Shown: positions 1 through 6,867, counted from the stretch's first letter. The stretch: 22,863 nt of DNA from Myxococcales bacterium (GCA_020431135.1 JAGQIT010000157.1:1-22863); one strand, 5' to 3'. The notes: generated from the sequence alone by a model not told the origin. Made by a program: numbers and translations.

Positions 1-980
1 CCCATGAAGGGGTGGAAGGTCGCCTCGAGGCCGAGCATCACGCCGATGCCGCGGGCCGCGACCTGGACGCGGATGTCGATCCCCTTGGCCTTGGCCGCGT
101 CGACGCGGGCGAGGATCCGCTTCCACTGCTCGGGGTCGGCGTCGCGCTGGAGGAGGGAGATCGACGCCCGGTGGCCGCCGCCGGCGGCGACCATCGCCTC
201 GATCGCGTCGAACTCGGGGTCGAAGCGCTCGGCCGAGATCGGCATGTCGAAGTCGCTGACCGCCTGGAGGACGCCGTGGCCGAGGCCGTGGAAGGCGGCG
301 GCGATCCCCTCGAGCTCGCGGATCGTCGCCTCGCTCGCCGGCGTCGGCGCGCCGCTCTTCATCCGGTGGTTGTCGGTGCGACCGGTGCTGAAGCCGATGG
401 CGCCGGCCTCGAGGGCGCGGCGGGTGAGGTCGCGCATCGCCGCGATGTCCGCGTCGGTGGCCGGCTCACCGGCGATCGCCCGCTCGCCCATGACATACAT
501 CCGCAGGGCGTCGTGCGGCACCTGGGCGGCGAAGTCGATCGCGTGCGGGAAGCTGTCGATCGCGTCCATGTACTCCTCGAAGGACTCCCAGCCCCACTTG
601 ATCCCCTCGGCGAGGGCGGTGCCGGGGATGTCCTCGACTCCCTCCATGAGCTCGATCAGCGCCTGGCGATCGCGGTTGTGGACCGGCGCGAAGCCGACGC
701 CGCAGCTGCCCATCACCGCCGTCGTCACCCCGTGGATCGACGACGGCATGAGGTCGGGGTCCCATGAGATCTGGCCGTCGTAGTGGGTGTGGACGTCGAC
801 GAAGCCGGGCGTGACGATCGCCCCCGAGGCGTCGACGAGCTCGGCGGCGTCGCCCTCGAGGCCGCCGGGCTCGGCGATCGCGGCGATCATCCCGTCCTTG
901 ATCGCGAGGTCGCCGGCATAGGGGGCGCGGCCGGTCCCGTCGACGATAGTTCCACCCTTGATGATCAGATCGTACGCCAT
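1..980 (-). CDS. N-acyl-D-amino-acid deacylase-type amidohydrolase (3' end outside window)
   Basis: A metal-dependent amidohydrolase of the D-aminoacylase / dihydroorotase-like family, which hydrolyses N-acyl-D-amino acids or related cyclic amides. The 326 visible residues open with the family's beta-rich start (MAYDLIIKGGTIVDGTG). The metal-binding HxH motif follows in VDVHTHYDG (His64, His66), then the SSIHGVTTAVMGSCGVGFAP segment, whose cysteine (about residue 93) is a metal ligand in D-aminoacylases. The frame stays open to base 1, so the C-terminal part lies outside; relatives are usually about 480-580 residues. The start at 980 is supported by GAGGAG about ten bases upstream. The substrate cannot be read from sequence, and N-acyl-D-glutamate or D-aspartate deacylase are alternatives. 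The neighbouring lipoprotein at 1178-1840 is on the same strand but about 200 bases away, so co-transcription is uncertain. Confidence 0.9.
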   Translation of the reverse strand, partial: MAYDLIIKGGTIVDGTGRAPYAGDLAIKDGMIAAIAEPGGLEGDAAELVDASGAIVTPGFVDVHTHYDGQISWDPDLMPSSIHGVTTAVMGSCGVGFAPVHNRDRQALIELMEGVEDIPGTALAEGIKWGWESFEEYMDAIDSFPHAIDFAAQVPHDALRMYVMGERAIAGEPATDADIAAMRDLTRRALEAGAIGFSTGRTDNHRMKSGAPTPASEATIRELEGIAAAFHGLGHGVLQAVSDFDMPISAERFDPEFDAIEAMVAAGGGHRASISLLQRDADPEQWKRILARVDAAKAKGIDIRVQVAARGIGVMLGLEATFHPFM

Positions 981-1177
981 GACGTGTGCAGCTCCTCGGG
1001 GCAGGGTGCCGAGGACGGCGTTCGTCGTCAATCACCGCGGGCGCGCGGCGGCGGCGTAGAGGCCGTCCTACGGGGTTCTGCGTCGCCGCGGCGAGTGAGG
1101 TCATGCACGTCGGCGCGGCGCCGAGTGGTCCCGCGCGGCGAGGGCGGCGAGTCGGGGCGCCGCGGGTCTACTCTGGC
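981..1177. other. Intergenic region between two minus-strand genes
   Basis: This stretch lies between the lipoprotein stop at 1178 and the amidohydrolase start at 980. The frames that cross it are rich in Arg, Gly and Ala and resemble no protein. Apart from the ribosome binding site and weak hairpin near 994-1014, no clear terminator or promoter is visible. A short direct repeat of CTACTCTGG lies at the left edge of the lipoprotein gene. Confidence 0.4.
994..1014 (-). promoter_or_regulatory. Hairpin overlapping the ribosome binding site of the amidohydrolase gene
   Basis: In the message sense, CCTCGG and CCGAGG are separated by nine bases, and the second arm includes the first bases of the GAGGAG Shine-Dalgarno sequence used for the start at 980. 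Folding would partly hide the ribosome binding site. The stem is only 6 bp, so this may be chance in G+C-rich DNA. Confidence 0.25.
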
Positions 1178-1840
1178 CTACTCTGGGGTAGTCGGCAGCT
1201 GGTCGCAGCCGGGGTAGGGCTCGCCGAGGCGGGTCGTCTGGCAGTAGCCGTCGGCGCAGCGGACGTCCATGCCGATCGAGCTGCAGCCGTCGCGGCACTC
1301 GTGCGCGCGGAGGCCTCGCCACTCGTACCAGTCCTGGCGGATCGCCCCGAACGCGCAGCTCAGGCGGCACTCGTCGTCGCGCGCGCACTGGTGGGCGGGG
1401 CCGGGTCGGAGGGGCGCCGTGGCGACGTCCTCGCGCGCGGTGCACTGGGGATCGCGCGCGCCCTGGTGGTAGGCGACGCAGCGGCCGGCCTCACAGCGCG
1501 GCGCGTCGGTGCCCTTGCGCGTGCAGCCGTCCTCGCAGCCCTCGCCGCCGGGGAACATGTCGCGGTACCAGGCGCGGCTGACCGCGCCCTGCGAGCACGA
1601 GGCGACGCAGTCGTGATCCTCCGCGCAGGCGAAGGGGACCGGAACGCGCGGCGGCGTCGGCTCAGGCGTGACGACCACGGCGTCGGGATCCGCCGTGGCG
1701 GCGGGCGTCGCCGGCTTCGCGGGCTGCGGCTCGCCGACGGTCGACGTGCACGCGAGCGTCGACGCGGCGACGAGGCTCGCCCCGAGTAGCGACGCGCGGG
1801 TGGACCAGGCGGCGGCGAGGGACGAGGTGCGGGCGCGCAT
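1178..1840 (-). CDS. Lipoprotein with two tandem 8-cysteine modules
   Basis: A 220-residue predicted lipoprotein of unknown function. The N-terminus has a signal peptide ending at a lipidation site (ASTLAC, Cys31), followed by a Pro/Ala/Thr-rich linker to about residue 70. The rest is two copies of one module. Copy A runs from Cys72 to Cys133 and copy B from Cys152 to Cys212. Cysteine spacings are 5, 3, 19, 3, 9, 4, 11 in A and 5, 3, 19, 3, 8, 4, 11 in B, and both have a Gly-Ala-(Val/Ile) followed by Trp-Tyr in the 19-residue loop. Eight cysteines per copy suggest four disulfides in an envelope-exposed domain. I do not recognise the family. A -10-like TACGAT ends eight bases before the ATG and there is no Shine-Dalgarno sequence, so the mRNA may be leaderless. 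Confidence 0.85.
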   Translation of the reverse strand: MRARTSSLAAAWSTRASLLGASLVAASTLACTSTVGEPQPAKPATPAATADPDAVVVTPEPTPPRVPVPFACAEDHDCVASCSQGAVSRAWYRDMFPGGEGCEDGCTRKGTDAPRCEAGRCVAYHQGARDPQCTAREDVATAPLRPGPAHQCARDDECRLSCAFGAIRQDWYEWRGLRAHECRDGCSSIGMDVRCADGYCQTTRLGEPYPGCDQLPTTPE

Positions 1841-1848
1841 CGCCGGCG

Positions 1849-1854
1849 ATCGTA
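1849..1854 (-). promoter_or_regulatory. Candidate leaderless -10 element (TACGAT) for the 8-cysteine lipoprotein
   Basis: On the coding strand TACGAT is followed by eight bases and then the ATG at 1840. Transcription starting about seven bases after the hexamer would begin at or next to the start codon. No -35 box is evident. Confidence 0.45.
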
Positions 1855-1940
1855 CGGCGTCGGCCGACGTCCGGGCAAAGCCAAAGCCCGCCTCGCAGCC
1901 AGCGACAGCAGTCGCGCGCGCTGATGTGCGGGGCGGCCCC

Positions 1941-2195
1941 CTAGACGCGCCCGCCGAGCTTCGCCTTGCCGACGCGGAAGGCGTCGACGGCGAAGGCCGT
2001 GTTCATCACGAACACGCTGGCGAACATCGGCCAGTAGTAGTCGGGGGCCGCGTCTTGGATGCCGAACTCGACGTAGGTCAGGCCGATCACGCCGACGAGC
2101 CAGGCGAGCGCGAGGCCGACCTTCTCGCCGAGGATGAGGTAGCCCGCGCCGGGGAAGAAGAAGTTAGCGATGGTGGCGCCGAAGATCCGTGTCAT
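1941..2195 (-). CDS. Small membrane protein, 84 residues
   Basis: A short hydrophobic protein with two or three membrane segments, at roughly residues 8-22, 28-47 and 56-74. It ends in a basic tail (FRVGKAKLGGRV). The motif FFFPGAGYLILGEK resembles the Pro-Gly-x-Gly turn of TM2-like and other small bacterial membrane proteins, so a TM2-like fold is a guess. The frame stays open far upstream through the antisense strand of the regulator gene, but the start at 2195 is clear: GGCAGGAG sits a few bases before this ATG, and the membrane segment begins right after it. The gene is divergent from the cupin-AraC regulator at 2299, which makes it a possible target of that regulator. No function can be assigned. 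Confidence 0.75.
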   Translation of the reverse strand: MTRIFGATIANFFFPGAGYLILGEKVGLALAWLVGVIGLTYVEFGIQDAAPDYYWPMFASVFVMNTAFAVDAFRVGKAKLGGRV

Positions 2196-2244
2196 GATGC
2201 TCTCCTGCCGCGCTTGCTCGCGGCACCTTTGGAATAGAGCGGCG

Positions 2245-2294
2245 GCGTCGGACCCCCTATGACCCGGCGTCCAGACTCCTTGCCCGAGCGTCCA
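2245..2294 (+). promoter_or_regulatory. Direct repeats GCGTCCA at 21-bp spacing, possible AraC-type operator
   Basis: GCGTCCA occurs at 2267-2273 and 2288-2294, exactly 21 bp apart, with a weaker copy (GCGTCGG) at 2245. Two helical turns is the typical distance between the direct half-sites that AraC-family proteins bind. The repeats lie between two divergent genes, and the last ends four bases before the regulator's ATG, which would fit autoregulation. The repeated unit is short and its bases are common in this DNA. Confidence 0.35.
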
Positions 2295-2298
2295 AGCC

Positions 2299-3267
2299 AT
2301 GGATCCACTGAGCGATTTCATCGACAAGGCCGGCGTCCGCGGGGCGTTCTTCGCCCGCGCCCGCGGGCGCGCGCCGTGGGCTCTGGCCACCCGCGGCGCC
2401 GATGAGGCGATCTTCCATGTGATCATCGACGGCGAGGGGATCGTCCGCCTCGCCGACGCGGAGCTCAGCGCCGCCGCCAACGAGCTGCCGTGGCGCCGCG
2501 GTGACATCGTCGTCTTGCCCCACGGACACGCGCACGTGATGGCGAGCGCGCCCGGGGTCCCGGCCGTGGCGATCCGCTCGATCGCGCCGGTGATCGGCGA
2601 TGACGGCCTGCCCTGCGTCGTCCACGGCGAGGGGGGGGCGCTGTCGTCGATCCTCTGCGGGACCTTCGGCTTCGAGGCGGAGGCCGCCGAGCACCTCCTC
2701 CCGCACCTGCCGCCCGTGCTCGTCGCCCGCGACGACGGCGGGGCGCTGGCCGCCTGGATCGACGCGACGCTGCGCCTCATCAGCGACGAGCGGACCCTCG
2801 GTCAGCCCGGCTCTGGCACGGTGCTCCAGCGCCTCGCCGACATCCTCTTCATCCACGTCCTCCGCGTCTGGATCGCCCAGCGCAAGGGGCCGGCGCCGGG
2901 GTGGCTCGGCGGGCTCAGCGAGCCGGGCGTCGCCAGGGCGCTGCAGGCGATCCACGACGAGCCGCGGGCGGAGTGGACGGCGGCCGGCCTGGCGAAGGTC
3001 GCCGGCATGTCGCGCTCGGCGTTCTACAGCCGCTTCACCGCGGTGGTCGGCGAGACTCCGGGCGACTACCTCGCGCAGTGGCGGATGCTCCTCGCCCGCC
3101 GCTACCTCCGGGTCGGCGACGAGGGGATCGCCAGCGTCGCGGCGCAGGTCGGCTACGCCTCCGAGGCCGCGTTCTCGCGGGCGTTCAAGCGCCGCGTCGG
3201 CGTCTCTCCGGCGGCCTGGCGCGCGGCTCAACGCGAGGACGCGACGCTGCGCGTGGCCGAGGCATGA
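2299..3267 (+). CDS. AraC-family transcriptional regulator with N-terminal cupin domain
   Basis: A 322-residue DNA-binding regulator. The first part, to about residue 190, looks like the cupin-type ligand-binding domain of AraC regulators: beta-strand-rich, with HVIIDGEGIVRL and the DIVVLPHGHAHVM turn. The C-terminal portion (about 215-315) has the two helix-turn-helix units of the family. The first is around AAGLAKVAGMSRSAFYSRF and the second around VAAQVGYASEAAFSRAFKR, followed by the typical GVSPAAWR ending. Such proteins activate or repress nearby genes in response to a small molecule, which is unknown here. The start has no good ribosome binding site. The gene is divergent from the small membrane protein at 1941-2195, and the direct repeats between them are candidate binding sites. 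Confidence 0.93.
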   Translation: MDPLSDFIDKAGVRGAFFARARGRAPWALATRGADEAIFHVIIDGEGIVRLADAELSAAANELPWRRGDIVVLPHGHAHVMASAPGVPAVAIRSIAPVIGDDGLPCVVHGEGGALSSILCGTFGFEAEAAEHLLPHLPPVLVARDDGGALAAWIDATLRLISDERTLGQPGSGTVLQRLADILFIHVLRVWIAQRKGPAPGWLGGLSEPGVARALQAIHDEPRAEWTAAGLAKVAGMSRSAFYSRFTAVVGETPGDYLAQWRMLLARRYLRVGDEGIASVAAQVGYASEAAFSRAFKRRVGVSPAAWRAAQREDATLRVAEA

Positions 3268-3320
3268 GGCGTTCGAGCGCCGCTCAGAGGGAACGCAGCC
3301 GTCGGTCGGACACGACGCCG

Positions 3321-3341
3321 CGCCGCCGCGCGCAGGCGGCG
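3321..3341. terminator. Possible hairpin between convergent genes
   Basis: CGCCGCC and GGCGGCG form a perfect 7-bp stem with a 7-base loop, about 50 bases after the regulator's stop and in the gap before the convergent 54-aa gene. There is no T-tract, so factor-independent termination is uncertain. Confidence 0.3.
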
Positions 3342-3407
3342 TAGGGGCGAAGTCTGCGGCCGAGGGGCGCGGTCGCTGCGAGCTCGCTCGAGGTCCGCAC
3401 GGCTGGA

Positions 3408-3572
3408 TCAGGCGGCCTTGTCCGCGCGCTCGTCGGCGCGTCGACGCCGGGCGAGCTCGAGGAGGTCCATGAGGAAGGGCCGCTCCGTCGCCGCGCGCGT
3501 CAGCGTGTCGATGAAGCGGAGGTCAGGGCCAGGGGTCCGCAGGGTGCTCGAAGGTTCGCTCGTCCGTCGCAT
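3408..3572 (-). CDS. Small protein, 54 residues, strong ribosome binding site
   Basis: A short reading frame with good support for translation: AGGAG sits seven bases before the ATG at 3572. The product begins MRRTSEPSSTLRTPGPDLRF and continues with an amphipathic stretch rich in Leu, Arg and Glu (about residues 20-45), which could form one or two helices. It ends with a charged tail and TGA at 3408. There is no signal peptide or membrane segment. I recognise no family. It stands alone between the regulator and the oxidoreductase at 3665-4753, from which it is separated by 92 bases that include a TTGGGT/ACCCAA palindrome. It could be a cytoplasmic regulatory peptide or a small ribosomally made precursor peptide; neither is demonstrated. 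Confidence 0.55.
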   Translation of the reverse strand: MRRTSEPSSTLRTPGPDLRFIDTLTRAATERPFLMDLLELARRRRADERADKAA

Positions 3573-3616
3573 GTACACGCTCCTGATGTGTTGGTTGTGA
3601 ACGACCGAGCCGTCGC

Positions 3617-3631
3617 TTGGGTTTCACCCAA
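3617..3631. repeat. Inverted repeat upstream of the 54-aa gene
   Basis: TTGGGT and ACCCAA flank a three-base centre, and CGC/GCG extend the pairing on either side with a single-base bulge. It lies about 45 bases before the ATG at 3572 and after the stop of the oxidoreductase gene. It could be a repressor operator for the small gene or the end of the oxidoreductase transcript. Confidence 0.35.
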
Positions 3632-3664
3632 TGCGAGGCCCCTGCGATCGGGTGCGAGCGTGTC

Positions 3665-4753
3665 CTACGGTGTGCTCGTCGCTCCGCCCGGAGATGACTC
3701 GAAGGTCAGCTCGCAGCCGGGGAGCTCAGCGATGAAGCGGCTGCCGAAGGCGGTCGACGGTGTCTGGTAGCCGGGCGGGGCGTCGCCGGCGAGCGTGCGC
3801 AGGACGCAGCGGAGCGCGGCCTCGGCCGTCAGCGAGTAGCTCTCCGGGGTGCGCAGGACGGCGCTCGTCGCCTCGCCGTCGCGTCGGCGCGCCCGGCCCC
3901 AGAGCCAGACCGATCCGCGCTCGCGGGCCGCCTGGTCGGGGCCGACCACGGCGACGTCGACGAGGCGCTGGAGGAGGCGGATGAGCCCCGGCCGCCGGAG
4001 GAGCGGCCGCGCGTAGGCGAGGGCGCGCAGGCTCTGGATCGTCCGCGGCGGCAGGGCCATGTAGACCGTGATGTTCGGGATCTTCGTCGAGAAGTACGCC
4101 GTCGACAGGTCGCCCCACGGGATCGCCACCGCCTCGCGCGGGCCCTTGGGGAAGGGGATCGTCGCCCGCAGGCTCGCCGTCGGGATCTCGACGAGGGCGC
4201 CGTCGCGGCGGACGAGGCCGGCGCTGAGCCCCTCGAGGCTCGTCTTGAGGGTGCCGCGGCTCATCGACCCGCGGCTGTGGATCGCGAGCTCGAGCTCGTC
4301 GGCCCCGGGGAGCGCCTCGGCGAGCGCGGCCGCCAGGCAGTCGGAGGGGACGACGTCGAAGCCGACGCCCGGGAGGAGGACGACGCCGCGCGCCGCCGCG
4401 TCGGGCCCGCGGGCCTGGATGGCCTCAAAGACAGCGACCTCGCCGGTGATGTCGAGGTAGTGCGTCCGCGCCTGCAGGCAGGCCTCGACCGTCCTCGCGC
4501 TGGTCTCGGAGAACGGGCCGGCGGCGAGGACGAGGGCGTCGACGTCCTCGAGCTGGCGGGCGATCGCCCGCGCGTCGTCGAGGTCGAAGACGCGGTGCTC
4601 GAGTTCGAGACGCTCGGCGAGCGCGGCGACGGCCGGTCGGCGCCGGCCGGCGAGGAGCGGACGTTCGCCGCGGCGGGCCGCGAGCGCGGCGAGCAGCTCG
4701 CCGGTGTAGCCGTTCGCTCCGTAGATCATCCACCGGCCCGTGTGCTGGTTCAT
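3665..4753 (-). CDS. Saccharopine dehydrogenase-like NAD(P)-binding oxidoreductase
   Basis: A 362-residue protein of the saccharopine dehydrogenase-like / trans-acting enoyl reductase superfamily. The N-terminal Rossmann fold has the dinucleotide-binding loop in MIYGANGYTGELLA (residues 9-22), then the family's GRRRPAVAALAERL helix, an aspartate-rich stretch, and VDALVLAAGPFSETSARTVEACL. The conserved THYLDITGE and LPGVGFDVVPSDCLA segments follow. Related proteins are annotated as saccharopine dehydrogenases, enoyl reductases or membrane-associated oxidoreductases, so the substrate is open; a lipid or polyketide role is possible. The start at 4753 is supported by GGAGG seven bases upstream and by an extended -10 (TGC TATAGA) at 4772-4780. 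The gene is divergent from the lipoprotein gene at 4872. Confidence 0.85.
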   Translation of the reverse strand: MNQHTGRWMIYGANGYTGELLAALAARRGERPLLAGRRRPAVAALAERLELEHRVFDLDDARAIARQLEDVDALVLAAGPFSETSARTVEACLQARTHYLDITGEVAVFEAIQARGPDAAARGVVLLPGVGFDVVPSDCLAAALAEALPGADELELAIHSRGSMSRGTLKTSLEGLSAGLVRRDGALVEIPTASLRATIPFPKGPREAVAIPWGDLSTAYFSTKIPNITVYMALPPRTIQSLRALAYARPLLRRPGLIRLLQRLVDVAVVGPDQAARERGSVWLWGRARRRDGEATSAVLRTPESYSLTAEAALRCVLRTLAGDAPPGYQTPSTAFGSRFIAELPGCELTFESSPGGATSTP

Positions 4754-4771
4754 GTGCGCGCCTCCACTGGC

Positions 4772-4780
4772 TCTATAGCA
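4772..4780 (-). promoter_or_regulatory. Extended -10 element (TGC TATAGA) for the oxidoreductase gene
   Basis: This is the best -10 match in the divergent gap. It lies 18 bases before the ATG, so the predicted leader is about 11 bases and just includes the GGAGG ribosome binding site. Confidence 0.45.
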
Positions 4781-4856
4781 GAGAAGTGCGGGCGGTCTGC
4801 AACCGTGGCCTCGAGACCCGAGGGGCCATTATGTCGCGCCCTCGCTCGCCGATCGT

Positions 4857-4865
4857 TGGTACAGT
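4857..4865 (+). promoter_or_regulatory. Extended -10 element (TGG TACAGT), candidate leaderless promoter
   Basis: TACAGT ends six bases before the ATG at 4872, so transcription should start at that ATG. This supports 4872 over the in-frame ATG at 4887 as the start of the lipoprotein. Confidence 0.5.
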
Positions 4866-4871
4866 GAAATC

Positions 4872-6044
4872 ATGTTTGGGAATGGGATGAAGGTGGATTT
4901 GGCGTTCTTACGGGTCACCGCTGTGATGGGGGCGATGGCCCTCGCCGCGTGCAGCGGCGACGACATGGCGGGGACGGAGGGCACCGACAGCTCGGGCTCG
5001 AGCGGCAGCGAGAGCGGCCAATCGACGGAGAGCACGACCAACAGCACGAACTCGACGACGACGACGACCGACAGCGGCGGCTCCGAGTCGAACTCGATGA
5101 GCGGGTCGTCGACGTCGGCCTCGACGACCGAGACGACGACGGACGGGACGGTCTCGACGACGGACTCGACGGACTCGACGTCGAACGGGACGGACTCGAC
5201 GTCGAACGGGACGGACTCGACGACGAACGGCACCGACACGACGACGATGGGCGCGACGGACTCGACGTCGGACACCGACGCGACGTCGGGCACGGACTCG
5301 ACGACCGACGCGACGACCGGCGACACGACGGACGGGACGACGGACGGGACGACCGGCGGGGTCGAGCCGCCGCCGGAGTGGCTCCTGAGCATCAACAACA
5401 GCACGCGCTACCTGCAGAAGGTCGACATCAACACGGCGCAGACGACCGACCTCTGCAAGCTGCCGAACAACACCTCGTACCCGTCGCTGACCTTCAGCCG
5501 CTCGAACATCCTCTTCGCGTCGGCGGGCGGCTCGGCGCTCGACATCATCGATCCCTGCACCTGCGAGGTCACCAAGGTCGGCTCCTACGGCGGCGGGATC
5601 TCGGGCGTCAACGGGATCACCTCGGATCAGCAGGTCGACCTCTTCGGCGTCTCCAGCGGCATCAACGCGACGATCGCGATCGACAGCAACAGCGGCGTCG
5701 CCGCGGTCGTCGGCCCGCTCGGCTACAACTGGGGCACCGGCGGCGCGACCTGGTCCGACGCGATCCAGAAGCTCTACGCGATCAACGGCTCGACGGACTT
5801 CCTCTACACCGTCGATCCGGGGACCGGGGCGGCGACCGAGCTCGTCAAGATGAACTACAACTTCGGCACCGTCGGCATCGAGCTGCACCCGGGCAACGGG
5901 GTGATCTACGCGTGCAGCAGCGCCCCGGACCTCTTCACCGTCGATCCGAAGAACGGCAACGTGAAGTCGGTCGGCAAGATGGCGCAGACCTCCTGCACCA
6001 ACCTCGCCGCGCCCTACAAGCCGGTCGCCTGCATCGGCGACTAG
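4872..6044 (+). CDS. Stalked lipoprotein with a propeller-like domain
   Basis: A 390-residue predicted lipoprotein. The signal peptide ends at the lipobox LAAC (Cys27), followed by SGDD and a Thr/Ser/Asp/Gly-rich stalk of about 130 residues that includes a 7-residue repeat (TDSTSNG). From about residue 170 a folded domain begins at WLLSINNSTRYLQKVDINTAQTTDLC. It contains repeated strand-turn units such as YTVDPGTGAATEL and FTVDPKNGNVKSV, like the blades of a lactonase- or YVTN-type beta-propeller; DUF4394-like propellers are an alternative. Several cysteines are present. Function is unknown, but binding or sensing at the outer membrane surface is plausible. Two starts are possible, 4872 and 4887; the -10 element at 4857-4865 favours the first. 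The end of the protein retrains on the ASPDLFTVDP unit and TAG at 6044. Confidence 0.85.
   Translation: MFGNGMKVDLAFLRVTAVMGAMALAACSGDDMAGTEGTDSSGSSGSESGQSTESTTNSTNSTTTTTDSGGSESNSMSGSSTSASTTETTTDGTVSTTDSTDSTSNGTDSTSNGTDSTTNGTDTTTMGATDSTSDTDATSGTDSTTDATTGDTTDGTTDGTTGGVEPPPEWLLSINNSTRYLQKVDINTAQTTDLCKLPNNTSYPSLTFSRSNILFASAGGSALDIIDPCTCEVTKVGSYGGGISGVNGITSDQQVDLFGVSSGINATIAIDSNSGVAAVVGPLGYNWGTGGATWSDAIQKLYAINGSTDFLYTVDPGTGAATELVKMNYNFGTVGIELHPGNGVIYACSSAPDLFTVDPKNGNVKSVGKMAQTSCTNLAAPYKPVACIGD
5169..5231 (+). repeat. 21-bp tandem repeat inside the lipoprotein stalk
   Basis: Two identical 21-bp units (5169-5189 and 5190-5210) are followed by a third copy with two changes. They encode the repeated TDSTSNG heptapeptide. 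Gain or loss of units would change stalk length without shifting the frame. Confidence 0.85.
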
Positions 6045-6069
6045 CGCCCGTCACGAGCGCGAAGCGTCG

Positions 6070-6098
6070 CGCCCGTCCTGTCGTCGACAGGGCGGGCG
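6070..6098. terminator. Hairpin 1 of a tandem terminator between convergent lipoprotein genes
   Basis: CGCCCG-T-CCTGTC and GACAGG-G-CGGGCG form a 13-position stem around a GTC centre, 26 bases after the stop at 6044. The stem is strong but has no T-tract. Confidence 0.6.
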
Positions 6099-6101
6099 TC
6101 G

Positions 6102-6127
6102 GCGTTCTCGCGGCGCCGCGAGAACGC
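6102..6127. terminator. Hairpin 2, perfect 26-bp palindrome next to the stop codon at 6128
   Basis: GCGTTCTCGCGGC (6102-6114) is followed directly by its exact reverse complement (6115-6127). The palindrome touches the stop codon of the minus-strand lipoprotein at 6128. With the preceding hairpin it probably ends transcription from both sides. Confidence 0.65.
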
Positions 6128-6775
6128 TCAGGGGCACTTGATCGGGAACTCTTCGGGGAGCGCGTCGATGCTGTCGACGCGGATCGCCGCGAAGGTCGAG
6201 CCGGCGAGGTCGAGCTCGGTCGGCTCGGTGACGAGGCCCGTGACGTTGCCGCAGAAGAGGTCGGAGGTCTGGATGAAGCCCTCGAGGGCGATGTCGGCGA
6301 CGATGTCGGCGCCGAGGATCGGGTTGGCGGCGGCGACGACCTCGACGGTGCCGAGATCGATCTCGAAGCGGCCGGCGTCGGAGACCGCGATGTTCTCGAG
6401 GAGGAGGGGATCGCCGACCGGCGTGCGCGGGGTCAGCTTCTCGCCGGGATCGATGGCCAGGGGCTGGAGGCTGAGGGTGAGGGTGCCGCTGCCGTCGTCG
6501 TTCTGGACGAGGGTCGACGTCGTGTAGAACTGCAGCGGGAGGTCCTGGGCGCTCGACACGGCGAGGGCGAGGAGGAAGTCGCCGTTGATGTCCTCGAGGG
6601 TGCTGGCGAGGTCCATCTTCGGCGGGGGCTCGTTGCGGGCCTCCTCCGAGGCGTCGAGGAACTCCTCGAGGCGCGCGTCGGGATCGGGGCAGCCGACGCC
6701 GAGGAGCGCCGCGGCCAGGGTCCACGGGAGGGCCGTCCGGAGCGTCGCTCCGTGTCTGTCGATCTGCGCCTGCAT
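6128..6775 (-). CDS. Lipoprotein of unknown function, 215 residues
   Basis: The predicted product has a signal peptide with hydrophobic core PWTLAAALLGVGC and lipid attachment at Cys29, followed by an acidic segment (PDPDARLEEFLDASEEA). The remainder is rich in beta-strand-like sequence, with DPLLLENIAVSDAGRFEIDLG and the closing AAIRVDSIDALPEEFPIKCP. Two further cysteines (in LFCGNV and IKCP) could form one disulfide. I recognise no family. The frame is open to 6844, but AAGGAG eight bases before the ATG at 6775 and the position of the signal peptide fix the start there. It shares a 92-bp divergent promoter region with the FadL-like gene at 6868, so the two may be expressed together. Confidence 0.8.
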   Translation of the reverse strand: MQAQIDRHGATLRTALPWTLAAALLGVGCPDPDARLEEFLDASEEARNEPPPKMDLASTLEDINGDFLLALAVSSAQDLPLQFYTTSTLVQNDDGSGTLTLSLQPLAIDPGEKLTPRTPVGDPLLLENIAVSDAGRFEIDLGTVEVVAAANPILGADIVADIALEGFIQTSDLFCGNVTGLVTEPTELDLAGSTFAAIRVDSIDALPEEFPIKCP

Positions 6776-6792
6776 CTTCGGACTCCTTCTGG

Positions 6793-6834
6793 CCTCGCCG
6801 ACCGTCGGGTCTTCATAGTAGAGTCTCGGCGAGG
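6793..6834. promoter_or_regulatory. Divergent promoter region with a 9-bp inverted repeat
   Basis: CCTCGCCGA (6793-6801) and TCGGCGAGG (6826-6834) flank a 24-base A+T-richer centre. The centre holds overlapping -10-like sequences on the two strands (TACTAT on minus; CATAGT on plus). A dimeric regulator binding the repeat could control both the lipoprotein gene at 6775 and the porin gene at 6868. Confidence 0.4.
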
Positions 6835-6867
6835 GCCCGCACAAGGAGGCGGGCGGAGGTGCCAGGC

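Noticed and set aside
4..783. Plus-strand open frames of about 250 residues
   Set aside because: They lie opposite the amidohydrolase, whose HxH motif and conserved blocks are clear on the minus strand. The plus-strand products are low-complexity.
2257..3231. Minus-strand open frame of 324 residues
   Set aside because: It is antisense to the cupin-AraC gene and consists of Arg/Ala/Gly/Asp-rich sequence without family features.
4908..5888. Minus-strand open frame of 326 residues
   Set aside because: It mirrors the Ser/Thr stalk codons of the lipoprotein as RRRVRRV-like repeats, an expected artefact.
4887..6044. Alternative start of the stalked lipoprotein at ATG 4887
   Set aside because: It would give a neat signal peptide (MKVDL) behind GGGAATGGG, but the extended -10 six bases before 4872 fits the earlier start better. 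The choice is not certain.
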